A program made the position numbers and the translations under genes. From Tessaracoccus aquimaris (GTDB lineage Bacteria > Actinomycetota > Actinomycetes > Propionibacteriales > Propionibacteriaceae), in the NCBI RefSeq assembly GCF_001997345.1, contig NZ_CP019606.1, positions 3,162,001-3,226,000 on the forward strand: DNA of 64,000 nucleotides. Direction: 5' to 3'. A model generated the notes under the pieces. It had not been told where the DNA came from, did not search any database, and was given only the letters and a program-made list of their open reading frames with translations. Each line of letters starts with the position of its first letter. Position 1 is the stretch's first letter. This document shows, piece by piece, positions 18,344 through 28,229 of this stretch.

Positions 18344-18361
18344 GCGTTGGTCGCGCCCGCC

Positions 18362-19353
18362 TCAGGTGGCGGGGCGCTCCATCGGGTGCTCGACGCACCA
18401 CCGGAACGACTCGACGATCGCCGCAACCACGTCCTCCTGCTCGATGCCGAGCAGATCCATGGTCTGTGCCGGGTCGTTGACGGCGTGCCTGTTCTGGAAC
18501 TCTGCGGTGTGCACGACCGGGACGCCGTGCTCGACGCCCTTGGCGCGGCACTCCTCGTCGCGGGCGGCGTAGGCGGGCAGGACGGCCTCGAGCGGCACGA
18601 CCTTGACGTCCTCCGGGTCGCGCCCGATCGCCTCGCAGGCCAGCCGGTTGAGCTCGAGGTAGCTGAGGTCGTAGGCGTTGATGGCGTACTTGGCGCCGTG
18701 CTCGCCGCGCTCCATGGCGCCGACGGCCGCCTGGCCGACCTGGCGCGCGGTCACGGCGGAGGTGGTGCCTCCGAGCACGCCGACGATCGGCTTGACGTGG
18801 GTCACCGTGTCGATGACGAACTGCCACAGCGGCCGCTGTCCGCCGACCAGCCCGAAGATGTAGGGCAGCCGCAGCGTCATGACGTCCATCGCGCCCTCGC
18901 CCTCGAGGCAGGCGATCTCCTCCTGCGCGAGGCGGGTGCGCGGGTAGGGGTCGCGACCGTAAGCGAAGTCGGTCCAGCGCTCGCCCATCTCGGCGGTGTA
19001 GGAGCCGTAGAGCACGAACTTCTTGACGCCTGCCTGGCGCGCCAGGCGCGCGATGCGCTGCGTCCCGACGACGTTGGCCTCGTAGAAGAAGTGGGCGGCG
19101 GGGATCGCGGGGACGGTGCGCTCGTCGGCACCGATGGCGTAGAAGACGGCGTGCCTGCCGCGGAACAGGTCGAGGACCTGCTCGTCGGGCAGGTCGCACA
19201 GGTTCTCCCAGACGGCGTCGACCTCTGCGGGAGGGTTCCGTTGTCGGAGCCTGGCAGCGACACGGCGGTGACGTCGTAGCCGTGCTTCAGAAGCTCGGTG
19301 ATGGTGTGGGACCCGAGGAGGCCGGTGCCGCCGAGAACAAGGGTGCTCGTCAC
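18362..19353 (-). pseudogene. NAD(P)-dependent epimerase/atypical SDR, one frameshift
   Basis: Extended/atypical short-chain dehydrogenase. Minus-strand start at 19353: MTSTLVLGGTGLLGSHTITELLKHGYDV carries the dinucleotide motif GGTGLLG. Near 19229-19231 (GGG on the plus strand) the frame changes by one missing base and continues as EVDAVWENLCDL..., then ...VLYGSYTAEMGERW with the Ser/Tyr region, PYPRTRLAQEE, TLRLPYIFGLVGG and so on to 18362. Length 992 is one base short of 993. The promoter carries a large palindrome. Substrate unknown. Confidence 0.82.
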
Positions 19354-19640
19354 TGGTGGACCTTTCGTCTGGGGCCGTCAGGCCCTTTTACTTGCCGACC
19401 GGCAAGTAATTCCAGAATAGGTCTGACCTGTTTGGTCGTTCGGGGAGGTGCCCGTCACCAGACGACCGCGATGTGCTACCCCGTTCTCCCCGGCGGGCGT
19501 GGGCATCGCGTTGAGCAGTAGTCCGTGTTCGATGGCGGGAGCGGAACGTTTGATCGTTCAGATCGGAGGCGAGCTAGGAATGCTGCTCAACGCCTGTCCT
19601 TCACCGGGCTCATGCCCAACAGCGACCCTCGGGCCGAGAC
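19354..19640. other. Intergenic stretch upstream of the epimerase
   Basis: About 290 bp between the epimerase start and the 3' end of the membrane protein gene. Beyond the two palindromes near 19388-19432 I see no gene, RNA or terminator. Confidence 0.5.
19388..19409. promoter_or_regulatory. TetR-type palindrome in the epimerase promoter
   Basis: Perfect 10-bp arms TTACTTGCCG / CGGCAAGTAA around two central bases, 35 bp upstream of the epimerase start codon. The shape (PuTAAGT...CCGACCGG...) is typical of TetR-family operators. No TetR gene is in this window, so the regulator would be encoded elsewhere. A second short palindrome GGTCTGACC follows at 19420-19428. Confidence 0.7.
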
Positions 19641-21071
19641 TCAGGGCTCGAAGGGCACCGCGCTGTCGAGGATCTCGGTGGCCAGGTCGTTCTCGTCGGC
19701 CACGGCGTGCTCCGGGTCGCCAAAGCTGACCATGATCCACGTCCCGCCGACCTCGGCGCCGACGCCCGAAAGTTGGTTGACGCTGCGGCCGAACTCGAGG
19801 TGCATCACCCGCGGTCGCTCCGACTCGGGCACATCCTTGAGCGGGCAGTCGACCTCCGCGACGGTGCCAACCGGCGTCGCGACGTAGGGGGTCTCGGGCA
19901 TGGTGCCCACGCACGGGCCCTCCCAGGGCCAGTTCGACTCGCCCCACGTATCGGGGACCTGGACGGCAACCCCCTCGCCGGTGACCCACCTCCAGCCGGG
20001 CTTCGGCTCCCCGAGGTCCTTGACGATGACCGACCCGTCCGACGATCGCGGGGGCTCGGAGCCGGGCGGAACCGGTGCGCAACCGCCGACGTTCCCGCCG
20101 TTGGTCTCCACCCCCATCACGGACCCGTAGATCGCCTCGCACAGCGCGGGCGTGTACTCGCGGACGCTGACGCCGTCGTCAATCCCGCACGCCCCGCGGA
20201 CGAAGATCTCGCGGCTCGTGCCATCCTGCGTGACGCGCAGCACGCCCGGTCGATCCGTGGTGCAGGCCGGGTCGGGGCTCTCCATGACCGGGGCTTGCTG
20301 CAGCGCGATGGCCAGCGCGGCCGCGTCGTCGACCTTGATCTCCCACGAACGTTCCAGCGTCACGCCGGCGGCGCTGGAGGCATAGGAGCAGTACGACATC
20401 GATCCGGTGGGCGAGGTCGACGTCAGGTCCCACGGCTCCGGTCGCGCCGACGCGTCGGTGAAGGGGATTTCGCTCGGGCAGGCGTTCTCGTCGACGGCGA
20501 CCGTGACGGCGCTCTTCAGGATGCGCGCGGCGAGCGCCTCCTGCGCGGGGGTCGGGTCGTCGGGCATTCCCACCCACACCGTGACCCCGCCGACGGTCCG
20601 CGTCTTGGCGGGACCGTTGTCGACGGGTTGCTCACGCCCGAGCAGGAACTCCAGGACCACGCCGGAGCGACCCGCGGTGGGGCAGTCCGCCGGTTCGGGG
20701 TCGGCGAAGCCACGGACGGGGGCGCCGGCGACTGGCGCGCACCCGCTCTCCCGTAGCGACGACGGCAGCCAGCCTTCGGGGATCTCGGCGGCGACGCCGT
20801 GGGCCGAGGCCCAGGTGTAGCCGTTCGCCGGCTCGGGCAGCGCGGTCAGGGGCGCAGGCGCGGGGTTGGCGATCGGAACCTGCGGAGGCTCCCGGTCCAG
20901 GAGGATCCCACCGACGGGGACCGCGACGGCGACCACCAGTGCTGCCGCTGCGACGGCGATCAGCCAGGGATTGCGTCGACGCGGCGGAGGGGCGCTGCGC
21001 AGCGGAAGGGGCGCCTCGTTCGCGTGTTCGGCGAAGGCGTCACGGAAGGCCTGTTCGGCGCGGTCGGTCAT
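19641..21071 (-). CDS. Single-pass membrane protein cotranscribed with a sigma factor
   Basis: Protein of 476 residues starting at the ATG of an ATGA overlap with the sigma gene (21068-21071). A charged cytoplasmic N terminus (MTDRAEQAFRDAFAEHANE) and a basic RRRNP stretch precede one membrane helix (about 38-60, LIAVAAAALVVAVAVPVGG), followed by a long extracytoplasmic part rich in Pro, Gly and paired Cys that seems to contain two similar halves (WASAHGVAAEIPEGWLPSS and WVTGEGVAVQVPDTW). Coupling to the sigma gene suggests an anti-sigma or sensor role, but no zinc-binding anti-sigma motif is visible. Not recognised as a named family. Confidence 0.75.
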   Translation of the reverse strand: MTDRAEQAFRDAFAEHANEAPLPLRSAPPPRRRNPWLIAVAAAALVVAVAVPVGGILLDREPPQVPIANPAPAPLTALPEPANGYTWASAHGVAAEIPEGWLPSSLRESGCAPVAGAPVRGFADPEPADCPTAGRSGVVLEFLLGREQPVDNGPAKTRTVGGVTVWVGMPDDPTPAQEALAARILKSAVTVAVDENACPSEIPFTDASARPEPWDLTSTSPTGSMSYCSYASSAAGVTLERSWEIKVDDAAALAIALQQAPVMESPDPACTTDRPGVLRVTQDGTSREIFVRGACGIDDGVSVREYTPALCEAIYGSVMGVETNGGNVGGCAPVPPGSEPPRSSDGSVIVKDLGEPKPGWRWVTGEGVAVQVPDTWGESNWPWEGPCVGTMPETPYVATPVGTVAEVDCPLKDVPESERPRVMHLEFGRSVNQLSGVGAEVGGTWIMVSFGDPEHAVADENDLATEILDSAVPFEP

Positions 21072-21553
21072 GCTGTCTCCTCTGCACCGTCGCCGAGGCG
21101 TTCGCGCAGCGTGGCGAGCGCCCGGTGGACGTGGGAACGTGCGGTGGACTCGGGGATGTCGAGCAGTTGGCTGATCTCGGCGAAGCTGGCGTCCTCCCAG
21201 AACCGCAGGACGACGGCCGCGCGCTGCCGCGGGGGCAGTTCGGCGCACAACTGCCACGCGACCATCTTGTCCGGCACCTTGTCGCTCTCGGCGGGTCGGG
21301 CGATCTCGTGCGTCAGCGAGACGAGCACCGGCCTGGCGCGACGCCGGGCCGAGATCACGGCGTTGGTGACGCACCGCTTCGCGTAGGCCGTGATGTTGCC
21401 GTCGGCCACGATGACGTCGTAACGGCGTGAGACGGCGCTCAGCACCTCCTGCACCAGGTCACGAGCCTCCTCGCGGTCCCCGCACAGCAGGTAGGCGTAG
21501 TTGATGAGCGAGCCCTGCGCGCCCAGCACCCACTCCTCGAAACTGCCTGCCAT
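21068..21553 (-). CDS. RNA polymerase sigma factor, SigE-like ECF family
   Basis: ECF sigma factor of 161 residues from the ATG at 21553 (MAGSFEEWVLGAQGSLINYAYLLCGD). Region 2: AEEARDLVQEVL-type sequence, here REEARDLVQEVLSAVSRRYD. Region 4: LPPRQRAAVVLRFWEDASFAEISQLLDIPESTARSHVHRAL with its HTH. It matches the actinobacterial 'SigE family' group of about 170 residues. Overlaps the downstream membrane protein by 4 bp. Confidence 0.9.
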   Translation of the reverse strand: MAGSFEEWVLGAQGSLINYAYLLCGDREEARDLVQEVLSAVSRRYDVIVADGNITAYAKRCVTNAVISARRRARPVLVSLTHEIARPAESDKVPDKMVAWQLCAELPPRQRAAVVLRFWEDASFAEISQLLDIPESTARSHVHRALATLRERLGDGAEETA

Positions 21554-21703
21554 GCCCCTACTCAACGCCCTCCGGCCGGTTTTCGTTGCGGCCCAGCCCA
21601 ACCTACGGGCCGATCGGCCGGGAGTCGACGCGTCCGACAACGCCCGACGACGGGTTTGCGCCGCCAGCGGGCGCGGCCGTCACCGGATCCCTAAGCTGGC
21701 GCC

Positions 21704-22348
21704 ATGGACATCTCTGTTGTTGGCACCACGTCTGTGACCCTCCCCGCCGAGTGCGTCGTGATCACCTTGTCGCTGTCGTTCACCGGCCCCGATCGGGACA
21801 CCGTCGCGAGGGACACCGCCCAGCTCGCCGAACGGGTCAAGGCCGAGCTCGACGCCGTCGTGGCCGACGACGGCGGCAGCGAAGCCCGCCTCAGCGCCCT
21901 ACGGACCTGGACGAACATCCCCTACGACAACGAGGGAAAGCCGGGCCAGCCCCAGCACGTCTCGCAGGTGCGCGGCAGCGTGACGATCAAGGACCTGACC
22001 CGAGTCGGGCCGTTCCTCGGATCCCTTGCCACCACCGAGGGCGTCCAGGTCGAGGGTCTCAACTGGAAGCTGTTCGAGGCGACGATGCTGAAGCTCCAGC
22101 CCGAGGTGCTCGCGGGCGCTTTCGCGGACGCCTCGCGTCGCGCCCAGTGGATCGCCGAGGCCGCAGGGCGCAGCGTGCTCGAGGTGTCGTCGATAGAGGA
22201 CAACGGCGCGCCCACGTACGGCTTCGCCCGCGGGAAGATGGCCATGGCGATGGCCGATGGGGCGCCGAGCTTCGACCTCGACCCGGAGGACGTCGAGGTG
22301 ACGGCCACCCTCGGGGTGAAGTTCGCGGCCCGCCGTCCGGGCGAGTAG
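21704..22348 (+). CDS. SIMPL-domain (DUF541) protein
   Basis: Protein of 214 residues beginning MDISVVGTTSVTLPAECVVITLSLSF and ending DVEVTATLGVKFAAR, the beta-strand-rich pattern of the SIMPL/DUF541 family. The family normally has a signal peptide; none is present here, so this copy is probably cytoplasmic. Role unknown. Monocistronic, between the divergent sigma gene and an M23 peptidase gene. Confidence 0.8.
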   Translation: MDISVVGTTSVTLPAECVVITLSLSFTGPDRDTVARDTAQLAERVKAELDAVVADDGGSEARLSALRTWTNIPYDNEGKPGQPQHVSQVRGSVTIKDLTRVGPFLGSLATTEGVQVEGLNWKLFEATMLKLQPEVLAGAFADASRRAQWIAEAAGRSVLEVSSIEDNGAPTYGFARGKMAMAMADGAPSFDLDPEDVEVTATLGVKFAARRPGE

Positions 22349-22469
22349 CCCCGAAAGGGGAGGTGGCGGCGCGACGCGCCGCTGAATGATCACAATTGCG
22401 GCGAACCCCTTCCGCTCGCCGGTTCCCCGTGGTTCCATGGGGGCTGGTGGACTTGGGGGAGGGGATGCA

Positions 22470-23705
22470 GTGAAGCTCCGTGCGATCGCTTCAGTGCTGT
22501 CTGCCCTTGTCGCGTGCGGCTTGGTGGGATACGTCGTAGCCGACCCGATGACATCGGTCGAAGCGGTTCCCGACATCCAGCCGACCTCCAGTCTCTCGCC
22601 GCCCGCCGATCCGACGCGCGCCGTCGACGGCCCCCGGGTCGCGGTCTACTCCGAGGAGGGTGCGACCGGCGCGAGCCAGCACGTCCTGGACCCCCTCAAC
22701 GCCGTCACGCCGGAGGCCGTCGGGCCCTCCGGCAGTCCCGTTCCGCTGCCCACCGCGCCCGCGACCATCAAGAAGGAGACGGTCAAGCCGCTCGGCAAGG
22801 CCGCGGCGGGCGCGCTCCTCACGCGGCCCGTCAACGGACGCACCACGTCGAAGTTCGGCATGCGGTTCCATCCGATCCTGAGGGTCTGGAAGCTCCACAC
22901 CGGCCTCGACTGGGCGGTCCCCTGCGGAACGCCCGTGGGCGCGGCCCAGGCTGGCACCGTCGTGAAGGCCGGCTGGGCCGGTGGCAACGGCATCCAGGTC
23001 AAGGTCGACCACGGGATGCTGCGCGGCTACCGCGTCGTGACGACCTACAACCACCTGTCATCGATCGGCGTGCGGGTCGGCCAGAAGGTTGAGGCGCTCG
23101 ACGGTGTCGGACGGGTCGGGAGCACCGGCTATTCGACCGGGTGCCACATGCACTTCGAGGTGATCGTCAACGGCCAGTTCACCGACCCCGAGCCCTGGCT
23201 CAACGGCGATCCCGTGGTGATCGACCTGTCGAGCATGCAGCACACGTCGGTGCCGAAGCCATCGGCGAGCGCCACGCCGAGCGTTACGCCCACGCCGTCG
23301 AAGAGCCCCAGCCCGACACCCACGCCGAGGGTTACGCCCTCGCCGGCGAAGACCCCCAGCCCGACTCCCACCCCGACACCTCCTTCGCCGACCGGGACAC
23401 AGACGCCACCTAGCCCGACGACGCCCAGCCCTGGCACGACGCCGGCAGTCACCCCAAGCGGGACAGGCTCGCCCACCGCGACGCCGACCACCGACGCCTC
23501 CGCCACCGCCTCCGCGTCGTCTACACCGACGACGACCGGTTCGCCGACGGCGGGGTCGACAGAGACCAGCACTCCGACACAGACCAGCACCGCGACTGAG
23601 ACCAGCACCGCGACGCAGGCCACCACCGCGTCCGAGACGGGCAAGGCCTCCGAGACCGCTGTCGCGGAAGAGGCGCCGACCGGCACCGATTCGCCGGCCG
23701 CGTAG
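22470..23705 (+). CDS. Secreted M23 (LytM) peptidase with Thr/Pro-rich tail
   Basis: Cell-wall endopeptidase-like protein of 411 residues. The GTG at 22470 follows GGGGGAGGGGATGCA and starts a signal/anchor segment [23 protein letters not shown]. The LytM domain (about 125-245) has [24 protein letters not shown] with zinc ligands His and Asp, and [12 protein letters not shown] with the HxH motif, so catalysis is plausible. The last 160 residues are low complexity, Thr/Pro/Ser-rich (repeated [19 protein letters not shown]), a likely wall-spanning, possibly glycosylated region. No LPXTG. Confidence 0.9.
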   Translation: MKLRAIASVLSALVACGLVGYVVADPMTSVEAVPDIQPTSSLSPPADPTRAVDGPRVAVYSEEGATGASQHVLDPLNAVTPEAVGPSGSPVPLPTAPATIKKETVKPLGKAAAGALLTRPVNGRTTSKFGMRFHPILRVWKLHTGLDWAVPCGTPVGAAQAGTVVKAGWAGGNGIQVKVDHGMLRGYRVVTTYNHLSSIGVRVGQKVEALDGVGRVGSTGYSTGCHMHFEVIVNGQFTDPEPWLNGDPVVIDLSSMQHTSVPKPSASATPSVTPTPSKSPSPTPTPRVTPSPAKTPSPTPTPTPPSPTGTQTPPSPTTPSPGTTPAVTPSGTGSPTATPTTDASATASASSTPTTTGSPTAGSTETSTPTQTSTATETSTATQATTASETGKASETAVAEEAPTGTDSPAA

Positions 23706-23709
23706 CGCG

Positions 23710-24333
23710 TCAGTCGCGCAGGCGCACCGCGCACCAGTCGATCAGGGCCGCGACCCTTCGCCACGCGACGGCGACCTCGGCCGCGAACGCCTCCACCGAC
23801 TCGGAGACCACCTCGCGCTCGGCCGCGAGCGACGTGTGCCGCAGCAGGTCGATCCGCGGATGCTGCCTCGAGTAGCCGCGCGGCGCGGTCTTGACGCCGT
23901 CGCCGGTCTTCAGCCATCCGTCGGCGAGCAGGCCGGCCAGGAGGTCGTCGAGTTGCGATCCGGTCGCCTCGTCGTCGATGGCGGCGCGCACGCGCGCCAG
24001 CGCCTCAGGCTTGGCGGCGTAGTAGCCGCCGACGGCGATCGCCTCGGTGGCGTTGACCTCGAGGTAGAACCCGCAGGCGGGCGCCACCGACACGAACACG
24101 CCCTGGTGGGTCTTGTACGGGGACTTGTCGGCGCTGAACCGCACGTCACGGTTGGGGCGGAACAGTTTCGCCTTCCCGAACTCCTCCTCGAGCAGGGCCG
24201 CGACGGCCAGCAGGGGTGCCTTGACGTCTGCGTCGTACCTGTCCTTGTTGGCGACCCAGAACTCGCGCGAGTTGTCCTCCTCCAGGTCGTGGTAGAAGGC
24301 CTGCGCTGCGTTCGGAAAGCCGATGGACGTCAC
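23710..24333 (-). CDS. DUF2461 family protein
   Basis: Protein of 207 residues matching the DUF2461 (TIGR02453) pattern: FYHDLEEDNSREFWVANKDRYD near the N terminus, LFRPNRDVRFSADKSPYKTHQGVFV in the middle, GFYLEVNATEAIAVGGYY after. Function of the family is unknown. Convergent with the M23 gene with 4 bp between stops. Confidence 0.9.
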   Translation of the reverse strand: MTSIGFPNAAQAFYHDLEEDNSREFWVANKDRYDADVKAPLLAVAALLEEEFGKAKLFRPNRDVRFSADKSPYKTHQGVFVSVAPACGFYLEVNATEAIAVGGYYAAKPEALARVRAAIDDEATGSQLDDLLAGLLADGWLKTGDGVKTAPRGYSRQHPRIDLLRHTSLAAEREVVSESVEAFAAEVAVAWRRVAALIDWCAVRLRD

Positions 24334-24424
24334 CCCGCAAGCTTATGCCGCGAGTCGGCCGGCCAGCATTTCATCGGAGATATCCGGGGAAATAGCGCCA
24401 ATGCAGAGAAATCTTGAGGCGGTA

Positions 24425-24483
24425 TTGACGAATGCCTAGCAGGCGTATTAGTGTTACTCCCGGTTATTCGACAGGAAGGAGGT
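24425..24483 (+). promoter_or_regulatory. Promoter and strong Shine-Dalgarno of a small-peptide unit
   Basis: TTGACG at 24425-24430 with TAGTGT (24449-24454) 18 bp on is a plausible promoter. The 5' leader then carries AGGAAGGAGGT at 24473-24483, one of the strongest ribosome binding sites in the window, directly before the ATG at 24490. Confidence 0.55.
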
Positions 24484-24489
24484 CGCACC

Positions 24490-24570
24490 ATGATTCAGAT
24501 CCAGATCGCCACGACGGCGGTTCGTCTTCGCACTGGCAGCACTGCGCCCTCCGCCGGGCGTCGCGCCTGA
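24490..24570 (+). CDS. Putative 26-residue leader peptide
   Basis: Short ORF beginning MIQIQIATTAVRLRTGS and ending SAGRRA, with a near-perfect Shine-Dalgarno 6 bp upstream and a plausible promoter. It is basic, rich in Ile/Gln early and Thr/Ser/Arg later. It ends about 100 bp before a 78-residue ORF. Translation of this peptide could control the downstream gene. I do not recognise it. Confidence 0.5.
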   Translation: MIQIQIATTAVRLRTGSTAPSAGRRA

Positions 24571-24671
24571 CCCGACCGGGTCCCCGCAGCACGCAACCAC
24601 ATCCACCCCAGGGACGTATTCCGTCCCACCGCGCCCTCAGACGCGCGCAGATTCCTGTCGAAAGCACCCTC

Positions 24672-24908
24672 GTGAACATCACACACCAGTCCACCACCCC
24701 CCGATCCAGCCCTGACACCGTCATCGTCGTCCCATCGCTCGACCGCCTCCCTTGGCGCGACCGATGGGCCCTGAGGCTCAGCCTGTGGGTCATCGAGCGC
24801 ACCGTGCATCCGAGCCAGCCACACCTGGACGCCCAACTCTGGCGCGCCAGCCAGCGTGAGGTCGCCCGGCGCGAAACGGCGTCGCTGCATTGGCTTCCGC
24901 CACGCTGA
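24672..24908 (+). CDS. Small hypothetical protein (78 residues)
   Basis: Starts at GTG (VNITHQSTTPRSSPDTV). The central part VIVVPSLDRLPWRDRWALRLSLWVIER is amphipathic with an Arg/Trp-rich helix, and the C terminus RREVARRETASLHWLPPR-like is basic. No clear Shine-Dalgarno before the GTG. Probably cotranscribed with the 26-residue ORF. Not recognised; it may be a small membrane-associated or regulatory protein. Confidence 0.5.
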   Translation: MNITHQSTTPRSSPDTVIVVPSLDRLPWRDRWALRLSLWVIERTVHPSQPHLDAQLWRASQREVARRETASLHWLPPR

Positions 24909-24996
24909 CCGACCCCCGGCCGGTGCTCGATCTCTCCACAGTGAGAGCCGAGCCAGGCCGCGATGATTGTCATCAACCACAATTTCAGAGCGACGG

Positions 24997-25033
24997 ATAG
25001 CGCGCAATATTCACATCAATGAATGCGCGCTAT
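24997..25033. terminator. Bidirectional hairpin between convergent genes
   Basis: Perfect 10-bp arms ATAGCGCGCA / TGCGCGCTAT with a 17-base loop that contains a further TTCA/TGAA pairing. It lies between the ends of the small-protein gene (24908) and the oppositely oriented TauE gene (25071). No long T run, so the terminator role is inferred from position and symmetry. Confidence 0.55.
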
Positions 25034-25070
25034 TTGTGCTGCATTCATGCGGATTGTCAGAGAGCAAACA

Positions 25071-25820
25071 TCAGAGAATGATGAGCGCCCCGGCCGCGAT
25101 GATCGAGGTGATCAACGTGATGATGTCGAAGGCCCGCTGGGGAACCTTCCCGATGATGGCGATGCCGCCGAGGGTGCCGAGCAGCACCACGGGCACCAGG
25201 AACGCCGCGGTCCGGAGCACCTCTGGCGTGAACAGCCCGAGTGAGGCCGTCAGCGGGGTCTTGGCGATGTTGATGATCAGGAAGTACCACGCCCCCGTCC
25301 CGAGGAACCGCAACTTCTCGACCCGTGCGAGTTGCAGATACAGCGCCATGACGGGGCCCGCCGCGTTCGCCGCCATGGTCGTGAAGCCGGCGGTGACGCC
25401 CGCCGTGAGCGTCAGCGCCCGGTGGGGCTTGGCATCGGCAGTCTCGTCGTGCGGCGCCCGCGCGTGCTGCCTGACAAACACCTTCGTCGCCAACTGGATG
25501 AGGACAAAGATCAGCAGGAGCGCGCCGATGCTCCGCTTCAGGACCAGGTCGTCCACCAGCGAGAGGAACCAGGCGCCGAGCAGCAGACCCGGGATGACGG
25601 CGGGGATCAACCCGCGCAGCAGTTTCCAGTCGGCCGCCTTGCGGTAGCGAAGCACGGCGACGATGTCGCCCGTGATCAGCAACAGCAGGACCGCCGCGGT
25701 CGACTCCTTTGCTGGCATCGTCAGGGCGACCATGGCCACCGACAGCGACGCGAGACCCCCGAAGCTCGTCTTGGCTACGCCGATCAGCAGCGCCGCGCCG
25801 ACCAGCAGCACCCATTCCAT
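25071..25820 (-). CDS. TauE/SafE-family sulfite or organosulfonate exporter-like protein
   Basis: Integral membrane protein of 249 residues; ATG at 25820 after GGAG. About seven or eight hydrophobic helices. The family pattern GVAKTSFGGLASLSVAMVAL near the start and the mirrored HRALTLTAGVTAGFTTMAANAAGPVMALYL in the second half mark the two-repeat TauE/SafE fold. Substrate cannot be read from sequence. Confidence 0.9.
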   Translation of the reverse strand: MEWVLLVGAALLIGVAKTSFGGLASLSVAMVALTMPAKESTAAVLLLLITGDIVAVLRYRKAADWKLLRGLIPAVIPGLLLGAWFLSLVDDLVLKRSIGALLLIFVLIQLATKVFVRQHARAPHDETADAKPHRALTLTAGVTAGFTTMAANAAGPVMALYLQLARVEKLRFLGTGAWYFLIINIAKTPLTASLGLFTPEVLRTAAFLVPVVLLGTLGGIAIIGKVPQRAFDIITLITSIIAAGALIIL

Positions 25821-26134
25821 GTTCACTCCAGGTCTCTGCGGCTCGATTCCGTCGTCAGGATACGGGTGGGGCGTCCGGGCTGAGCCGACGGTCCGAAAGG
25901 ATGGGGTGGGCCCATCGGGCAACCGCTGAGGCGTCGGACGATCTCCCGTGTGCCGGATCCGGGGGAAGTAGGGACCCACGCGGACCGCACCCCCAATCGC
26001 GCCAAGCGGGCAAATTGGGCGTTTCAGGGGCAATCGCCCTGGTCGATGCCCAGAATTTTGGTGCGAGGCGGTAGAATTGGCCCGTTCAAAGGCGCCGGTA
26101 ACCGCCGGCGCCAATGTGTGTGGTCAGGAGCATT
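25821..26134. promoter_or_regulatory. TauE-gyrB divergent intergenic region
   Basis: About 314 bp that must hold the gyrB and TauE promoters. GGCGCCGGTAACCGCCGGCGCC near 26090 (as two GC-rich arms) can form a hairpin in the gyrB leader. I see no certain -35/-10 pair; TAGAAT at 26073-26078 is a good -10 candidate for gyrB. Confidence 0.45.
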
Positions 26135-28179
<2,045 letters not shown>

Positions 28180-28229
28180 GCCGACTCCCACTCACGTATC
28201 ACTTACTAGGCAATTGAGGGTTAAGCAGC

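Noticed and set aside
18344..18572. dciA reading on for 80 codons past 18300
   Set aside because: The extension is antisense to the epimerase; restoring one base gives the standard GPRDTYG ending at 18343.
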